From assembly GCA_013397795.1 (NCBI GenBank), contig VZTJ01005702.1, positions 818,925-882,924 on the forward strand: 64,000 nt of DNA, given 5' to 3'. The translations under genes and the position numbers were made by a program. This document shows, piece by piece, positions 12,129 to 25,437 of the stretch. The DNA comes from Orthonyx spaldingii. Its lineage: Eukaryota > Chordata > Aves > Passeriformes > Orthonychidae. The notes under the pieces were generated by a model. It was not told the DNA's origin, made no database searches, and saw only the letters and a program-made list of their open reading frames with translations. Every line of letters starts with the position of its first letter. The first letter of the stretch is position 1.

Positions 12129-15100
12129 CCAGTGGATAAGCTGCGCTAACAAAGCATTAATGGGAAAAGTCTTATACGTTCATTAACTGGGAACTGCAGA
12201 GAACTCCTTTTAAAATTAGCACACAGGTGTATTTCTGCAAGAAGTGCTTGGCCTGATTTACCGCATAACCCAATGACTCATGACCACATGGTTAAACACT
12301 GCTGGATAATCTAGCTTAACTTTTTAATAGTTGCAGTAAATCATTTAAGTAAACCTTTAGAAAGGCAGGTGTGAAGGAAGGAGATGCTTGGTTGAGACTC
12401 TTATAACCTCAAAAAAACGTAAGAGTGACATGAGGAATCCTGTCTTTTGAGATGACTCGTAAAGTCCACTTTATTTAGGATTAATGAGGGAAGTGCTTTC
12501 TGAAGGCTGTTACTGATGAAAACACAGAAGTTTTTGTTTATCAGGACAGAAAACAGGAGGCGGTGTGTGTGCTTTACTCTGAAGAAATGGGCAGGAATTA
12601 TTCTTAAAGATCATATGGGTTTATCTCCTACTAGGAATTCCATGGCACTAGTTGACCTCGGCCTTCATTCAGTAATGCTCTTTCTTCTGTAATGCTGTCA
12701 ATGACTCTAAAATTGGTTTGCTTCAGCATCCTGTGAAGGAGAGAAGGTAGGAAGGAAATATGAATAGTCAAGTCAATTGTGTAGCAAATAGAAAATAGGT
12801 AGGACAGGTTTTAGACAGATGTGCCCATGATCAATTGAAAAGGATATAATAGAAGGGATAGTGATCCAGTGATTTGTTATAAATTAATTAAACCCTATGG
12901 GTAATTAACTGTTTTGTACAAAGATCTATATTTCAATAGAAAGAGATGCAGTCTTCAGGACAGTGCATTTTTTTTTGTGATGCACTCATCTTGCAAATGT
13001 TTATTCCATTATTTCATGAAGACTGTGATTAGGAGGAATGTTTTATCTTGTCTCAGTGAAGGTTTCAGTATATAGATTTGGTTGTTGGCAAACCGGCCTG
13101 TGAGATACCTAAGAAATGTTGGTTATTTTAGAAATCTGCCTTCTCCTTTCCTCAAGCAGCCTTTGCCATATTCTCTTCCTCCTTCTGACCAGAGCATTGT
13201 CAGCATGTTAGCCTGCCATCCTAACTATGGAAAGTTTCTTTGTGTCTCTCCCCATGAGCCAGATCTTCTGTCCAGGTTAAGGACAGTTGATGTGGTCACA
13301 AACCAACCATAAATATCATTGTCCATAAAGATCTTTTCTTAGGCCCTGGCATTCCTATAGAGTTTATAGCAACTGGCAGGGGGTTGGGTCTTTCAGCATG
13401 GTCTTTTTTGGCGGAGGGTGTGGACCAGGCTCTGGCAGAGGAGGTCAGGGAGTTGGGTGTGTGAGTGTGAGCATAGGGGAGGAAAGGGCTGCCTGCTAGT
13501 CTGCAGGTTGGTGCTACAGCTCAAGGAGAAGAGGCAATGGAGGCTGAAGTGGTTTTGATGGTTGGGATGTCAATGGGCTGTTTGACTAGGCAGTACCACA
13601 GCATCTCCAAGCAAGACCCCTTCAGCTGGACTAGGTCTGAGTATTGACAGCTAAAGTAAGACATAAATACAACATGGGTGTCAGCTGCTCCTTGGTACCT
13701 GCCTGGGTATGCCTTCTTACTACCTGATAAATTTTATCACTGTTTCAGTGATGATTCACTCTCCCTGAAGGATAATGTACTTTGTGTTTACTACAGAGAA
13801 GTGGCATGTAAATAAGCAGTTAATGCAAAGTTGCTGGCACAAATGCACTACTACTTACAACCTGAAAAATGTGACTTTTCTGATGACTTAGTGTATTTTT
13901 CGTATTCTTATTTTTCTGGTTGGAAGGTGCCTCTTCCCTTATGAGGCTTCTTTATCAGAAGCAGCTGGGTGTGGTTCTGCAGTGTGAAAGATGGATGTAG
14001 GAGGAGACTTAAATTAGACATCAATAAAATTCAGAGTAGGAAGGGAAAAGCCATTACGAAAGAGTTTACCTCTGTTACTTCCATTACCAAGGCAGGTGAG
14101 TGTGCCATTAAACCATCAGGTGTCATGTTCAAAACAAACAGGAGATAACGTCTTCACAGGCTGCTGCATGTTGAAGTTATGCAATCCTTGGCCACAGCAT
14201 GTCTTGGGGTCCAGAAGTTCTCAGAGCTTCAGAAACTGGCTTTGAAGGTCCACAGATGAAAGATGCCTTGAGATTTAACAGGCACAAATATACCTACCAT
14301 GGCTTAAGGTATCTGTCATACACAAATCCCTGGACACCAAGTATGAAATCTTGCAGAATGTCAGTCTGAGCTTTTAATGCAAATTTATTCCTCCCTAATA
14401 TTCACTGCTGGTCACTGTCAAGTGCAGTACATTGTGCTAGATGCCATTTTTGATCTACCGTGAATTTTTTCATGTGCTTAACCATGCTGTTAGAAGGCAC
14501 ATCTGTACCAGTACTACTGCATCTATACTTGAAGAAGATGACGATATCTTGTACTTGCTTTAACTGTTGTCAAAAGGATCTCATCTTTCTGTGTGGATGA
14601 GGCTACAAGAGGCGTTTCAGTAACAGCACATGGAGCAATGGGCTGAATCAATAGCTTTTCCTAAGCGCTGAAGACAGAAATGCAGTAGAAAGTAATTTTG
14701 AATACAATCTTTAATAAGTAATGATAAAAGCCTGATGCTTGAATTCCATATGACAAAGAGTACATCTTAGGCAGAATTGCATTTTTTGGAGTTCAGTGAC
14801 TTGTTTTGAGTAAAGAAAAACACTGTTTGGATTTTGAAAACAGGGGGAAAAACAGAAACATTCAAATGTGTTATAAGGAAATTTTTATTAGTCTGTAGAT
14901 ACCTGCTAAGTTAATTTAACTGGGACTTCATATCCTGTTTTCCCAGTTGTGTGATTAGGAAAATGATGCTGCTGTTTCTAAAGACTGACTGGAAATTTAT
15001 AATTTTGGCAGGAGGTCCTAATGGTTTGCACACTGCAGGCATCAGGCTGGAAGAAAGTTGGATGAAGCTTCTCGCAGACAGAGATGAGTAGGCTTTCCAG

Positions 15101-18100
15101 TTATTTTAATTTCAGAGTAACTAGGATGAAGTAAGATATTATCCTTTCTCTGATAGTTAATGGGCTACAAGTCATTTGTTGTGCACAAGGAGAGGGTGAA
15201 GTTGCACAGACTAACCTTCTTGGATACTCTGTTGTGGTGCAAGCAAGAAAAATGGCAGATAAGGCTTTGATCCTGTGGTGGAATCAGTTGTTTGCCACAT
15301 CTGCCTTCAGGCTGGTCAGCAGGACAAGTGCAAACTGCAGACAGTAAATCTCTAAGATAGGTTATTGAATATCTATGTCCATGCTATAAGTCAGCTAAGG
15401 AGAAAGAAGCCAGGGAAGTTTTCCTGGACTCTAGACCCTTCATACCTCCTGCCCAAGACTTGCACAAACACCTTGATACTCCCTTGCCTCATGCTCATGT
15501 ATCCTGTGTCCTAACAAGGACATGGAGTCCTAAGGAGGAAATTAAGCAAACCTGCACCCAGCACCTTCCTTAGTACCTTGGTCTCTTTTCTCTAAATGGC
15601 TTCAAGGCCCCTTAGTGCCACTGGAATGTGGTGTCCTGGGAACAACTTGTAACCACAAGAAAGAGCTTCCCTGTCTCAGGCCAATGCTGTTGTTGGTCCC
15701 TCTTTGTAACAGAATGGTAGGAATAAGATTCTACCTTTTTAAGCTGCATAGGCAGCAGAGACCAACACAGCTGTTGGGAAGAAGGCCACAGATGCAGCAG
15801 TGATAGCTGAGATGGGGAGTTTGAGTGTCTCATTAGAATGGGAGTGCCACAGGAAGGTGAAGGCTGCACATTGGTCTGTTCACCTCCAAGTCTTAGAGGC
15901 AGCAGCCTTGTTTAGCTGAGATCTTAACCTATTTACTCCCATGCAACACCCACCTCAGTTTAGTGTCCTATGACTCTCCTGCTGCTCTTGTTGTTCCCAA
16001 AGCTTAGGATGCAAGTATAAGAACCAGGACAACTGGGTACAGGACATAGTTGAGGGCTGACAGTTTACGGAACTATGAGAGCAAGGGAAAGGAGGAGGAG
16101 AGGGTGGCTGGTTCTCAGCTTTCCTGTATGCAAGGGTGCTAATGTAGCCCTGGTGCTAATGCAATGTCGAGTTTCTCAAACCTTTTCTGTCTCTCTCTAG
16201 CTCAGTACATGAGTAGTTTGAGCACACAAGTATCTGCATTAACCTTGACTTGGACCATACGCTTTGAGCTGTAGAGTGAATTGGCGGTGAAAGAAGACAA
16301 CAGAAAGCAGCAGTTTCTGGTCAGGAGGCAACCCTCAATTGGGTTGTGAAGGGGTTTGTGTGACCTTCATTGTCAGGATTCAGAGGAACCCTGATGGGAA
16401 ATGTGCAGGTTTGGTAAACAAGCCAATAGGACTAGGAAAACACCTAACCATGTGTCACCAATTTTGACTCCCAAGGGAAATTGATTTCTAAAACATTATC
16501 ATTCAGCACAACTCTTAGAAGCTGTGTGGGTTTTGCTTGGTAAACATTGCCTTACTTAAGAAAGGCTATTACTAGTGAAGAAAGAAAAGACCAGGTACAC
16601 AGCTGCTGTGAAGTGAAAGCCTGTGGGCAGAATAGCTGACATTCACTTAAAACCCTATAATTCTGCTAGTGAAGAAAAGAAAATGCACTCAACTGGCAGA
16701 TGAAATGTACTCTTTTCCTTGTCTTCATGTAAAAGGTCAAGCAGAAAAAAAAATCAGGAGGTCAGAAATAAATCAGGAACAGTAAAAATAGTCCTTAAGA
16801 CACTGCAGTGTTAACAGTGCTTTTCTTCCTGTAGCCTGATCTTGCTGCAGAAAAAAAAAAAACCTGGAAAACATGCCAAAACATTAAAAGCAATACAATT
16901 GTGTTTTGAAAGGCAATAAAAGCAGACTGTGTTGGTAAAGGGCTGTGCCATTCATCTTTCATCTCTCTGATGGTCACCCAAGGATCTCCTTTGTGATTAT
17001 AAAGGGTGCCATTTTAAGACCATTTATGTTGCTTGGGAGAGTTATTTGAACAGTATCTATGCATTGCTGAGGTAACTTTAATTGGGTTGCTGTTCAGGTG
17101 ATGCAATTAAACTGTTGACCTTCTGATAGCAAAATATCCAAATGAAATAGTCTTGTTTGGGTAGGGGCTGTTAAAATGTATGGTGGCATATTGACATACT
17201 TCAGGTTTATTGACCTAACCTTCTGAAGTTACCTTTTGTAACGCAGAAAAGCCTCTTTGTGCCTTGCATTCATTTCGCAGACCTTTCCCCCTGATTTGTC
17301 AGAGGCAAGAGCTCAGAGCATCCTCTTCTCACTATTTAGTGAAAGTCCTCCTGGAATTGTGCATCTGCAAAGAAATTCAGTTCTCAAATTGAACCATGCC
17401 ATAGAGTTTCAATTTTAGCTTGCACAGGAACCTTTTAGCCATCCGCTCTAGGAGAAAATCCAGGTCAGACACAGGGCATTTGATTCTCAGTTTTATGTGA
17501 AGACTTAACAACAGCTGTGTTTTTTCCACATATTAGAGACACATAATTAGAATAGCTTCTCATGTCACCTTACTAGTTTATGAACACAGAAGGATTTGAG
17601 CATTTAAATTGGATGCTATGATCAGACATAGTTATTTTGTAATAGTTTTGTGTTTGGAGCTAATCTCCAGGAAGAAGGGATAGAAGGCTGAGACCTTGAA
17701 TGCGACGTCAGTTTGAAGAGTTTGTCACTTGATAGCTGTAACTGGCATAGACTGAGACAAACTAAATTAATTGACCTTTTCTTCCCTGATATCTAAGGAC
17801 TATTTTCCATTCTCTGAATTTTGACTAGCTTTTTTTCATCACCACCCTGAAGATGATGCCTGTGTCTCTGAAACACAGTACACAATCTAGTCTGCTTTCA
17901 ATATCTACCTCCACTTAATTCTCCATGGGTTGTATCTGTTAGTAATCTGAAGGAGAAACTTCTCCTTGAGGTCTTCTGTCTGCTACAGCAATTTATCCTT
18001 TGTGGTTTAACACTTTTCCTTTTTCATATCCTTGGGTTTTACTTTTGAAAAAAACTTGTGGTAAGAGATGGCAGTGGTTTTCCATACTTCAAATACTGGT

Positions 18101-19540
18101 CATTTCTCTTGACCTGACCAACCACTTTGTTTCTTATGCTGTTTTTCCTACCCCTACCCAAAACAACTTTTCTTGATAATTCAGGGTTCTGACTTCCAGA
18201 GCATGCTTATTTCTTTTCCTGCGGGGCAATGAAAGCTGGTCCTGCCTGGTTGCTGTGAGTAGTCAGGACATAATTTCAAGTCCTACTCTGAGGAGCTCAA
18301 TTATGGGAGATTTTTTTTCCTCCTCTACCCCCAAGATTTAGCACAAGCCAAAAGGGAAATTAATCTGATGGCTCGTAGAAAAAAATTTGTAAATTTTTTA
18401 TACCATACTTTCGCCACAACAGAGTTTCAGATCCTGTTTTTATGAAATCCATGGAAGTTTTCCAGTGGATCTAAGTCTGAGGTGGGTGTCTGTTAAGAGT
18501 CTGAAAACAAAATGTGGTATGAGTTAGAAATGAGAGGATGTTAACTGTTTTCTTTCCAGTTTCCTCTCAACAGAAAGTTCTGTTGTCCCACATGTGAAAT
18601 TTCTTTTATGGCTGTTTTCCAGGAGAAAGTGTGGATGGGCTGTAGGTTAGCAGTTACTCTGCCCCATAGGTTCATGTTTTGTCAAATCATTACCTGTGAA
18701 TAAGGTTAAAATATTGTCCTATTACCACTCTGGTTTCCTGCCAAACTACCTGGGCTCAAGGCACCTCTTCATAGTGACATGTCCAGAGGCCAAAAGGAGT
18801 CCCCATAAGTAGAAAACTCAATTGGGAGACTATGGACCATGAGATTAGAAGGTTTTTTGATTTAGAAGCATGCCTAATTTTCTCTAAAAAGCTATAAAAG
18901 CACCAGGCTTGTTAGGATTATTCATCTTTTATGTGGTCATTTTTTTGCTTAATCTATGAAAGTTATTACAGGCTGGAATACATATAATTTATACAATATG
19001 GTATTGGGACTTCAGGGAAAGGTACTACTGTTCAAAGAAGAAAGGGAAAGTGGGACATCTGGAAAAAATCAGATGAGGAAAACCAGAACACAAGTTGGTA
19101 GAATTGCCACAGAAGTTTTATTTTGCTAAAATTCCAAGGGTGAGCTTGTGGCATTATTCATTTTACATGCCAATTATCCTTGCCTTTGCATCTATTTATA
19201 GTTGGCCTCCAGACTGTGAAACATAGTTTTGAACTCCTTACACTCTTGTTGCACAAACCCAGTTCATGCTATTTTGGGGTCAGACACCTGCAATCAGAGC
19301 AGTGGAGAGGCAGTGTAGAGGAGGAGCCCCTCAGAAGGAAAGGAATTAAAATAATTTCTGTACAACGTTTTGTAGGACTTTGACCATTGCCAAAATCCGA
19401 TTAATCAATTTTCAGTAGCCCTGAAGAAATCACGTGCCTGGGGCCTGACCAGTTTAACCACAGAAACTTGTCAGTGCTGGGGGAAGGCCAGGTGTTAACA
19501 TCTAGAGTCAAACAAGGAACTCTGTCTGCAAGCATCACCA

Positions 19541-19750
19541 TTCCCCTGTGCTCCGGCTGCTCCAGGGCATGTGTATGGAGTGTATCCTCCAGATAACACC
19601 GGACTCAGAGGTCTGGCCATCCATTGTACAGTCACGGAGGGGTCTTCCCGGTGCTGCTGGTGCCTGGGCGAGCCCCAGGCCATGGGCCTCACACAGCCCA
19701 GCTGGCTGCCCTCCCAGAGCAGGGGCTCGTGGTATGCGCTTGGGGAGTCT
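19541..19750. other. Isolated GC-rich patch with open frames on both strands
   Basis: About 200 bases with clearly higher GC and several CpGs sit inside AT-rich DNA. At least three overlapping frames are open here, on both strands, which argues that composition (few TA-containing stops) explains the openness better than coding does. An acceptor-like pyrimidine run ends at CTCCAG (19,566), but no consensus donor lies at a sensible distance. It may be a decayed CpG island, an exon missed by my reading, or an old repeat. Confidence 0.35.
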
Positions 19751-20196
19751 GGAGGTTGTTTGGCACTGGAAGCAAACTAACACAAAACACAATCAAAGCA
19801 CTTTCATGTGAGCTCCTGAGGAGAGGCCAGGGCAGCTGTAAAGAATACGCACAGCCCTGGGTTTGTTTACGAGGAGAGAGAAAGGGCTGCTGTGGGAAAT
19901 GGCCACATCACTGTTCTTTGTGGTGTGCTGTACGTTGTTTATACGATAGTGCCAAGTGGCAAGCACAAACACACTCATGACAGAGTACCTCAGGAACTTC
20001 AGAGCCTCCTTCTGATCTTCTTTAAAACCTAAAAAAGGAGAGAGTTGTTTAAATTTGTACTGTCACTGCTGCTCAGCTGTTTGAACCTTTTTTCCACCCA
20101 CTCATGTTTACTTCTCTCTGCACCGGTGAGTTTCTAGAGCACATTAGAAACATCACAGGCAATGCCAAAGTTTGAAATTGAGCAACTGAAGTCACC

Positions 20197-20577
20197 TTTC
20201 AGCCTAGAGAAGGGGAGACTTGACAGGAGACCTCATGGTGGTCTGCAACTTCTTTGTGAGGGGAAGTGGAGATGCAGGCACCAATCTCTCCTCTCTGGTG
20301 GCCAGTGACAGGACCTGAGAGAATGGTATGAAGTTGTTTGGGGGGGAGTTAGGCTGGATATTAGGAAAAAGTTCATCTCCTAAAGGGTGGTTGGATACTG
20401 GAACAGGCTCCCCAGAGAGGTCATCACAGCACCAAACCTGCCAGAGTTCAAAAAGTGTTTGGACAATACTCTCGGGTACATGGTATGACTCTTTGGGCTG
20501 TCCTGTAGAGGGCCAGGAGTTGGACTTTGATGATCCTTGTGGGTGCCTTCCAACTCAGGATATTTTGTGATTCTATG
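20197..20577 (+). mobile_element. CR1 LINE, 5'-truncated 3' end
   Basis: The copy begins with the CR1-like 'TTTCAGCCTAGAGAAGG' segment and runs through 'AGGCTGGATATTAGG', 'GGAACAGGCTCCCCAGAG', 'GTTTGGACAATACTCTC', 'GGGCCAGGAGTTGGACT' and 'GATGATCCTTGTGGG'. It ends in the ATTCTATG-type tail at about 20,577. This is the extreme C-terminal ORF2 and 3' UTR of an avian CR1 element, non-LTR and dead by truncation, with scattered substitutions and CpG decay. CR1 copies are typically 5'-truncated because reverse transcription starts at the 3' end. It shares its layout with the copy at 46,190, so both belong to the same or a close subfamily. Short open frames inside it are shadows. Confidence 0.93.
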
Positions 20578-23500
20578 AAATCCATGCTTGTCTTTTTGGA
20601 TGGACATTTTATAACAGTGAAGATCTGGATAATGTGATCACAGTTGTACTTGTAGCAACCTCTGTTGTCTGCAACTTTCCCTCTCTTAATGACATGTTCA
20701 TAAGTACTATTCCAGACTCAAATGAAAAGTATTTCTGTTATTGTCCCATAAGAGCTTAACAAGGTTAGCACATTGTGTGAGTCAGGAGCATAAGAAGTGC
20801 TGACTTTTCTATCCATACTTTGTGAATTTAATTTACATTTTCAGATTAGTTTTATTCCCTGTAGGTATGTCCTGGACTCCTCTGCAGTAATTATTTTTGA
20901 TGACTCCACTAACGCCTACTCCTCAAGACAGAGATTATCTATTTCAGACTCCTCCACTGAATGAATTTAGCCCAACAATCCACTCATGACTCTGGCAGAT
21001 GTTTTTACTTTATTTCTTTCCTTCAAGCCAGTAAAAACTTTATAAATCTTCCCTCTACCATTCCAGAAATGTGCGAGCATCCCCCTTGACACCTGAAACA
21101 TCTCGCTGACCTTATCTGCATACAGTAGAATATATTTGTAGATACTGCAGACACCTAAGTTTAAATAAACAAAACCCCTATATTTACTCTTATAAAGGGT
21201 TGATGCAAATTAGACTAGTATCCACAAAACTAGGATTTTTTTAAGAATACTTACTCCTGGGGCTCATATACCCACAATTCAACAGCTGTCAACTTGATTA
21301 CCTACTGTAGCAAGTCCAAATGTTTATGTTGGTTGCCCCTGTTGTTTATATAATAACATTGTGTCTCCCCTCCTTAGTATGCACACCAGTAGCCATGGAA
21401 TTAATGGACTATTTCCATTGATCTCAGGAAATGTTAGCCAAAGGTCTGTAGAAAATGCATGAGATCCTTCTCCAAATCGAGCCTGAGGCATGTACATTAC
21501 AATAGTTCCTTTATCTCCATTGTGAGATGCTAACTCATTGGTCTGCTTTCCCATTGAAGAAGACCTGAGAGTTCAAAGAAGCTACTTCAGACTCTTTTTC
21601 CATGTGCTCTTAAGGCTTGTCCTGTTTGGTTGGAACTGGAAAGTTATGTTGATTATTTCCAGGGAAAGAGTGAGGTGAATTGATTATTGCAGTCCATCTC
21701 TCCCTAGACTAGAGGACGCATTATTTTTCGGAACTAAATTTTGCTAAGAAGCCAAAGATTAATTAGTTATGGGGACTAAATTATCCTTTCACTTCATAAT
21801 TTATTAGAAAACATCATGGTGGTGTAACCAGAGGCTGTTAGAAGCCTTCATGATGGTGAATAATTATGACATGATGAGACATGTCTAAGGAAGAATTTTT
21901 GAAATCACTGTAATGAAAATAAATAAAATGAAGATTAGTATTCCAGAGAAAATACATAAACTCAAAAAATTGCAAATGAAGACTACCATATACTTTTGTA
22001 GTTTGGTTTTTGTTTTTTTTTTTTAATTGTGAAATTGTTGGAGTTTTTCCAATATAGTAGTATAAAAGGGGATATTTGTATCTTATTACCTCTGTGCTAA
22101 TTGCAGCTTATTTACAGCCACTTTAAAAGAAAATTTGCATCAGGGCAATACTCTATTTCAGTTTTCTTCATAAAGCAGTGAGATGGGGATCTCTGCCTTG
22201 TTAGTCCTATCTCAGTGCCATTCTTTTTCTTCTGATTCTCAATTAGCCTGCAAGTTGTCTATGCAGAATTTGCAGTATTTGACTCTGAGAACTTGTACTC
22301 CCTGGACATCTTGGTATCTCACACCTACCTGGGTATTTTCTGCTTTCTGTGCATTCTCTGCAACTGCACATCCAAATTCTTGCATCAGTTAAAAGTCAAC
22401 GTTATTGGATCTATGGGATGGAGTCACTCAGGTTCTACACTGTGTTGAGGAACAGCCATTAATGTAAAACTCACAGAAATGAGCTAAAATTATGTACACT
22501 TTATCGAAAAAACTCACCATCCCACACAAAAAAAATAAGAATAGCTTGGTTAGGATAGCTCTAAAATTTGCACTTCCATCCAGCCATGATAGTAAACTGT
22601 AATCAAAATGAAATTTTTTCTGCCTTCTCCACTTTTACCCTCTTTGAAAGAAAACATTTAGGCCTGTGGTTTTCTATGGTATTTACTGGTAATTCACATA
22701 AGCCAGTGTCTGGGATCTGACTTTTAGATGTACTAAGTACCTGGAACACAGGTTTTAATTTGCAACAGGTATGGGAAATGCCTGCTCCTGAACAAGAGGC
22801 AGTGTAAGTCAGGAGCTGCTTTGTAAAACCAGTACTGTTGTCCTGGTAATGATGGAAGCAGTAGTAATTCAGGGAACAGCTGTAATGAGAGTGCCATTTG
22901 CTTATAAAATGCCAAAAGGTGGAAATAACCATTACTCACATGCAAAGAAGACCACAATGGGGTGAGATAGCTGTGTGTGCTTATTAACTTTGAGCACCTA
23001 TTTTATTAATAATATTGCTGTGAGCATTGTGTTTAAGCATCAATCTTCTGTTAAGCCTGAGAGCAGACAGCCAAAGCTGTGGGGGTCTTTCATATTTTGA
23101 AAGGCACATTTTGCAGGACAGTGTGCCCACTGGGGGACACCTGGGCAGCTAATAACCTTCAAATTGTCACCTAACCATATGTCATGACTGCCTTAAGTCA
23201 CCTCTTCAACAATAGCCTGACTGCTTCCATCTGTAGTGGGTTTTCCTAGGAGTAACTTACTGAATTTGAGAAATTTGATCCCATTTTGGATTAAAGGGAG
23301 TTTTATCTCTGACACCTCATGAGGCAGAGTTGAGGTTTTGATGATGTGTGAGAACCAGCAACCTAGCTGTATTGTCCATTTTTTGGAATGATTACCTAGA
23401 GAGGGCATGGGAGCTCCTGACGCAGATAGCAGGTACACAACATGAAAAGGTTCTGCTTCTTTGCATCTACTTTGCTGAGAACACTCCTTTAATGATTTCA

Positions 23501-24183
23501 AACTTAGAAACAATGTGTTTACCAACAGCAGAAATAAGTCCAAGCCTTTAAAAGCTGCTCAGATTTTAAGATGAGTGTTTGGGAATCTCCTAAGCCTGTA
23601 CAAGTGTTTTCTGTGTCTGTCTGGCATAAGAAGCAAGTAGTATTCTACCATTAATACTGTTACTGTAATCCCGTATTATTTGTCCATGTTTTACACAGCA
23701 TTGTTCTGCTCCCTAAGGACTAGACTTTGGCCAGTGTTGCATTCTCATCAGTGAGGGATGGCTTGTGCATCTGGGTTTTACATCAGAAACACACTCTCAT
23801 TTGTGTGAAACTCATTCAGAAAACTGGCTGAACTGTTTTTCAAAAGTGGGATGCTGTAGTTTTATACAAATGGAGTGCCAAAGGACTTAAGTGTATGTGT
23901 TCTTGTTTCGGGTTGCAGGAAAAGACATCAATACAGAGCACATATGAATTTTTACCTGTGTAATGAAGAATATTCTTTGACTACACTGTTTCCAGTGTAA
24001 ACTACTGAACTTGCAAACACAAGTTGCCTGGGAGATAAGCCAAGCTGATGAAATCCAAGCAAGCTGAGGAAGCACAGAGACTGTAAACACATTATCTTCT
24101 ATTAAAGGAAACACGCCTTGTAAAGATATAGGGTCTTGTCTTTTATTTTGGTAAGAATAAGTTGGGTTTTTTTTCTGATACAG
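20578..24183. other. Non-coding AT-rich block between CR1 fragment and exon candidate
   Basis: No gene or repeat could be supported. A 12-T run lies at 22013-22024. The longest frames (minus strand 22603-22932 and 23193-23543, just over 100 codons) have no domain, and overlapping frames are open on the other strand. Confidence 0.6.
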
Positions 24184-24230
24184 GTGGCAAATTCACCAAG
24201 AAAAACATCCGCATCCGCCAGAGAGCAGAG
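24184..24230 (+). other. Candidate 47-nt internal exon, gene not recognised
   Basis: A strong acceptor (pyrimidine run then GATACAG) ends at 24,183, and a donor, GCAGAG before gtaggc, follows 24,230. The 47 bases are more GC-rich than both flanks and keep two CpGs, which is unusual in this CpG-poor region. All three frames are open. The most protein-like starts after one base carried from the previous exon and gives GKFTKKNIRIRQRAE, very basic. The other frames read VANSPRKTSASARE and WQIHQEKHPHPPE. The length is not a multiple of three, so skipping it would shift the frame. I do not recognise the peptide. A 10-bp hairpin lies 49 nt downstream. It could be a coding exon, a lncRNA exon or a chance pair of splice-like sites. 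Confidence 0.4.
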
Positions 24231-24279
24231 GTAGGCCAGAACATTTAACAAAAACCTCATTATCTGTTATTCTGCAAAG

Positions 24280-24304
24280 CAGGAGACCAACTGCTGGTCT
24301 CCTG
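24280..24304. repeat. 10-bp hairpin downstream of the 24.2-kb exon candidate
   Basis: CAGGAGACCA (24280-24289), a 5-nt loop ACTGC, then TGGTCTCCTG (24295-24304), perfectly complementary. About one such stem with a short loop is expected by chance in 64 kb, so only its position, 50 nt from a candidate 5' splice site, makes it noteworthy. Confidence 0.75.
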
Positions 24305-25067
24305 AAGTTACTGGCAAAACTAGCTTTTTCAATGGCCTAGGAGTTTATCGCAGGTGTTTTGCTACCATAGTGACAGTCTTATCCACACATATAGAGAGCA
24401 GTTAGTTTAAATTAAGAACTGCTGTTATCAGGGTGCAGTTTTTGGAATTAAATGACAGTTAAAGTTAAATGAATTAAAAGTAAGCATTATGAAAAATATT
24501 TCTCAGTACACCTTTCAGATATAGACTAATACTTGGCAGGATACTACAGGCATCGTTGCAATGCTAACAGATCACAGTAAATACAGCAGAAGTATATATA
24601 TGATACAGGTAAGTTTAACCTTCAGAAACTTATGTCATCTAAGCCCATAGAGTTAAGTGAGCACACTAAGAGGAACCAAAATGGATGTATAAACTCACAT
24701 ACCTATACCAACCACGCATAGGACAAATGGTGAATAAATACACTGTAAGTACAGTCCATTTGTTATAAAACTGTGCCAGGTATTGTCTATGGCAGATATC
24801 CCTGTAGTTTCCTTCATGAAGAGACTGCATACAAAAGAAAACTGTTTTGATTTCATATTGTGGGGGAATAGCCTAAGTTATTTCTTTGTGTGCTGAATCA
24901 ACAAGTACTAGTGATCTGCGTTGATCTTTTTCTTTACTGCTTTTCAGAACAAGAATATCCTGAACTAATTTATGCTCTTCATTTGAAACATTGATGGCTA
25001 GTATTGAGAGTAAAGCAAGGAAGCTGGGAAAATTTGGGAGCTACTGGTATCTTTGATGTATTTCTAG

Positions 25068-25127
25068 CAATGCCTTTCATGAGAATTTTAGATCTTTGTG
25101 AATTTGAATATAGAGGTGATAAACCAG
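25068..25127 (+). other. Weak candidate exon, 60 nt
   Basis: An acceptor TTTCTAG ends at 25,067 and an excellent donor, CCAG before gtaagtatag, follows 25,127. One frame is open across it and reads MPFMRILDLCEFEYRGDKP. The acceptor's pyrimidine tract is poor (TTGATGTATTTCTAG), and the exon is as AT-rich as its surroundings. I do not recognise the peptide. Chance is the main alternative. Confidence 0.18.
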
Positions 25128-25437
25128 GTAAGTATAGTGAAAACTTGATAAAAAATGAAAAATTTAATTTAGAGATGATAATTTAGACTAATATATTTTA
25201 AGTTATTATATTAATTCAGATTTATTGTCATGTCTAGCTCTTATTAATTTTACATAATACTGATATCCTACAGCATCACGATCAACTTGTAAAGCCTATG
25301 GAAAGTGAAATTTGCACTGATGCTGTTCAGTTCAGCACATGCAAGCTACAGACACGTCCTAGAATCACAGAATATTCTGACTTGGAAGGGACCCACAAGG
25401 ATCATAGAGTCCAACTCTTAAGTGAATGGTCCATATG

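Larger units (their letters stand above)
9591..20196. other. Non-coding AT-rich block
   Basis: No supported gene. It contains the 20-bp perfect palindrome at 12109-12128, two overlapping small palindromes with TGATAA motifs at 13725-13752, an A tract near 16,850, and a locally GC-rich patch at 19,541-19,750. Two possible + strand exons were seen but not accepted: 14035-14095 has a strong GCAG/gtgagt donor but a poor acceptor tract, and 20077-20125 has a donor CCG/gtgagt. Frames over 60 codons here lack domains and have overlapping frames on the other strand. Confidence 0.6.

Noticed and set aside
14035..14095. 61-nt + strand exon with GCAG/gtgagt donor
   Set aside because: The acceptor (ATCAATAAAATTCAG) has no pyrimidine tract.
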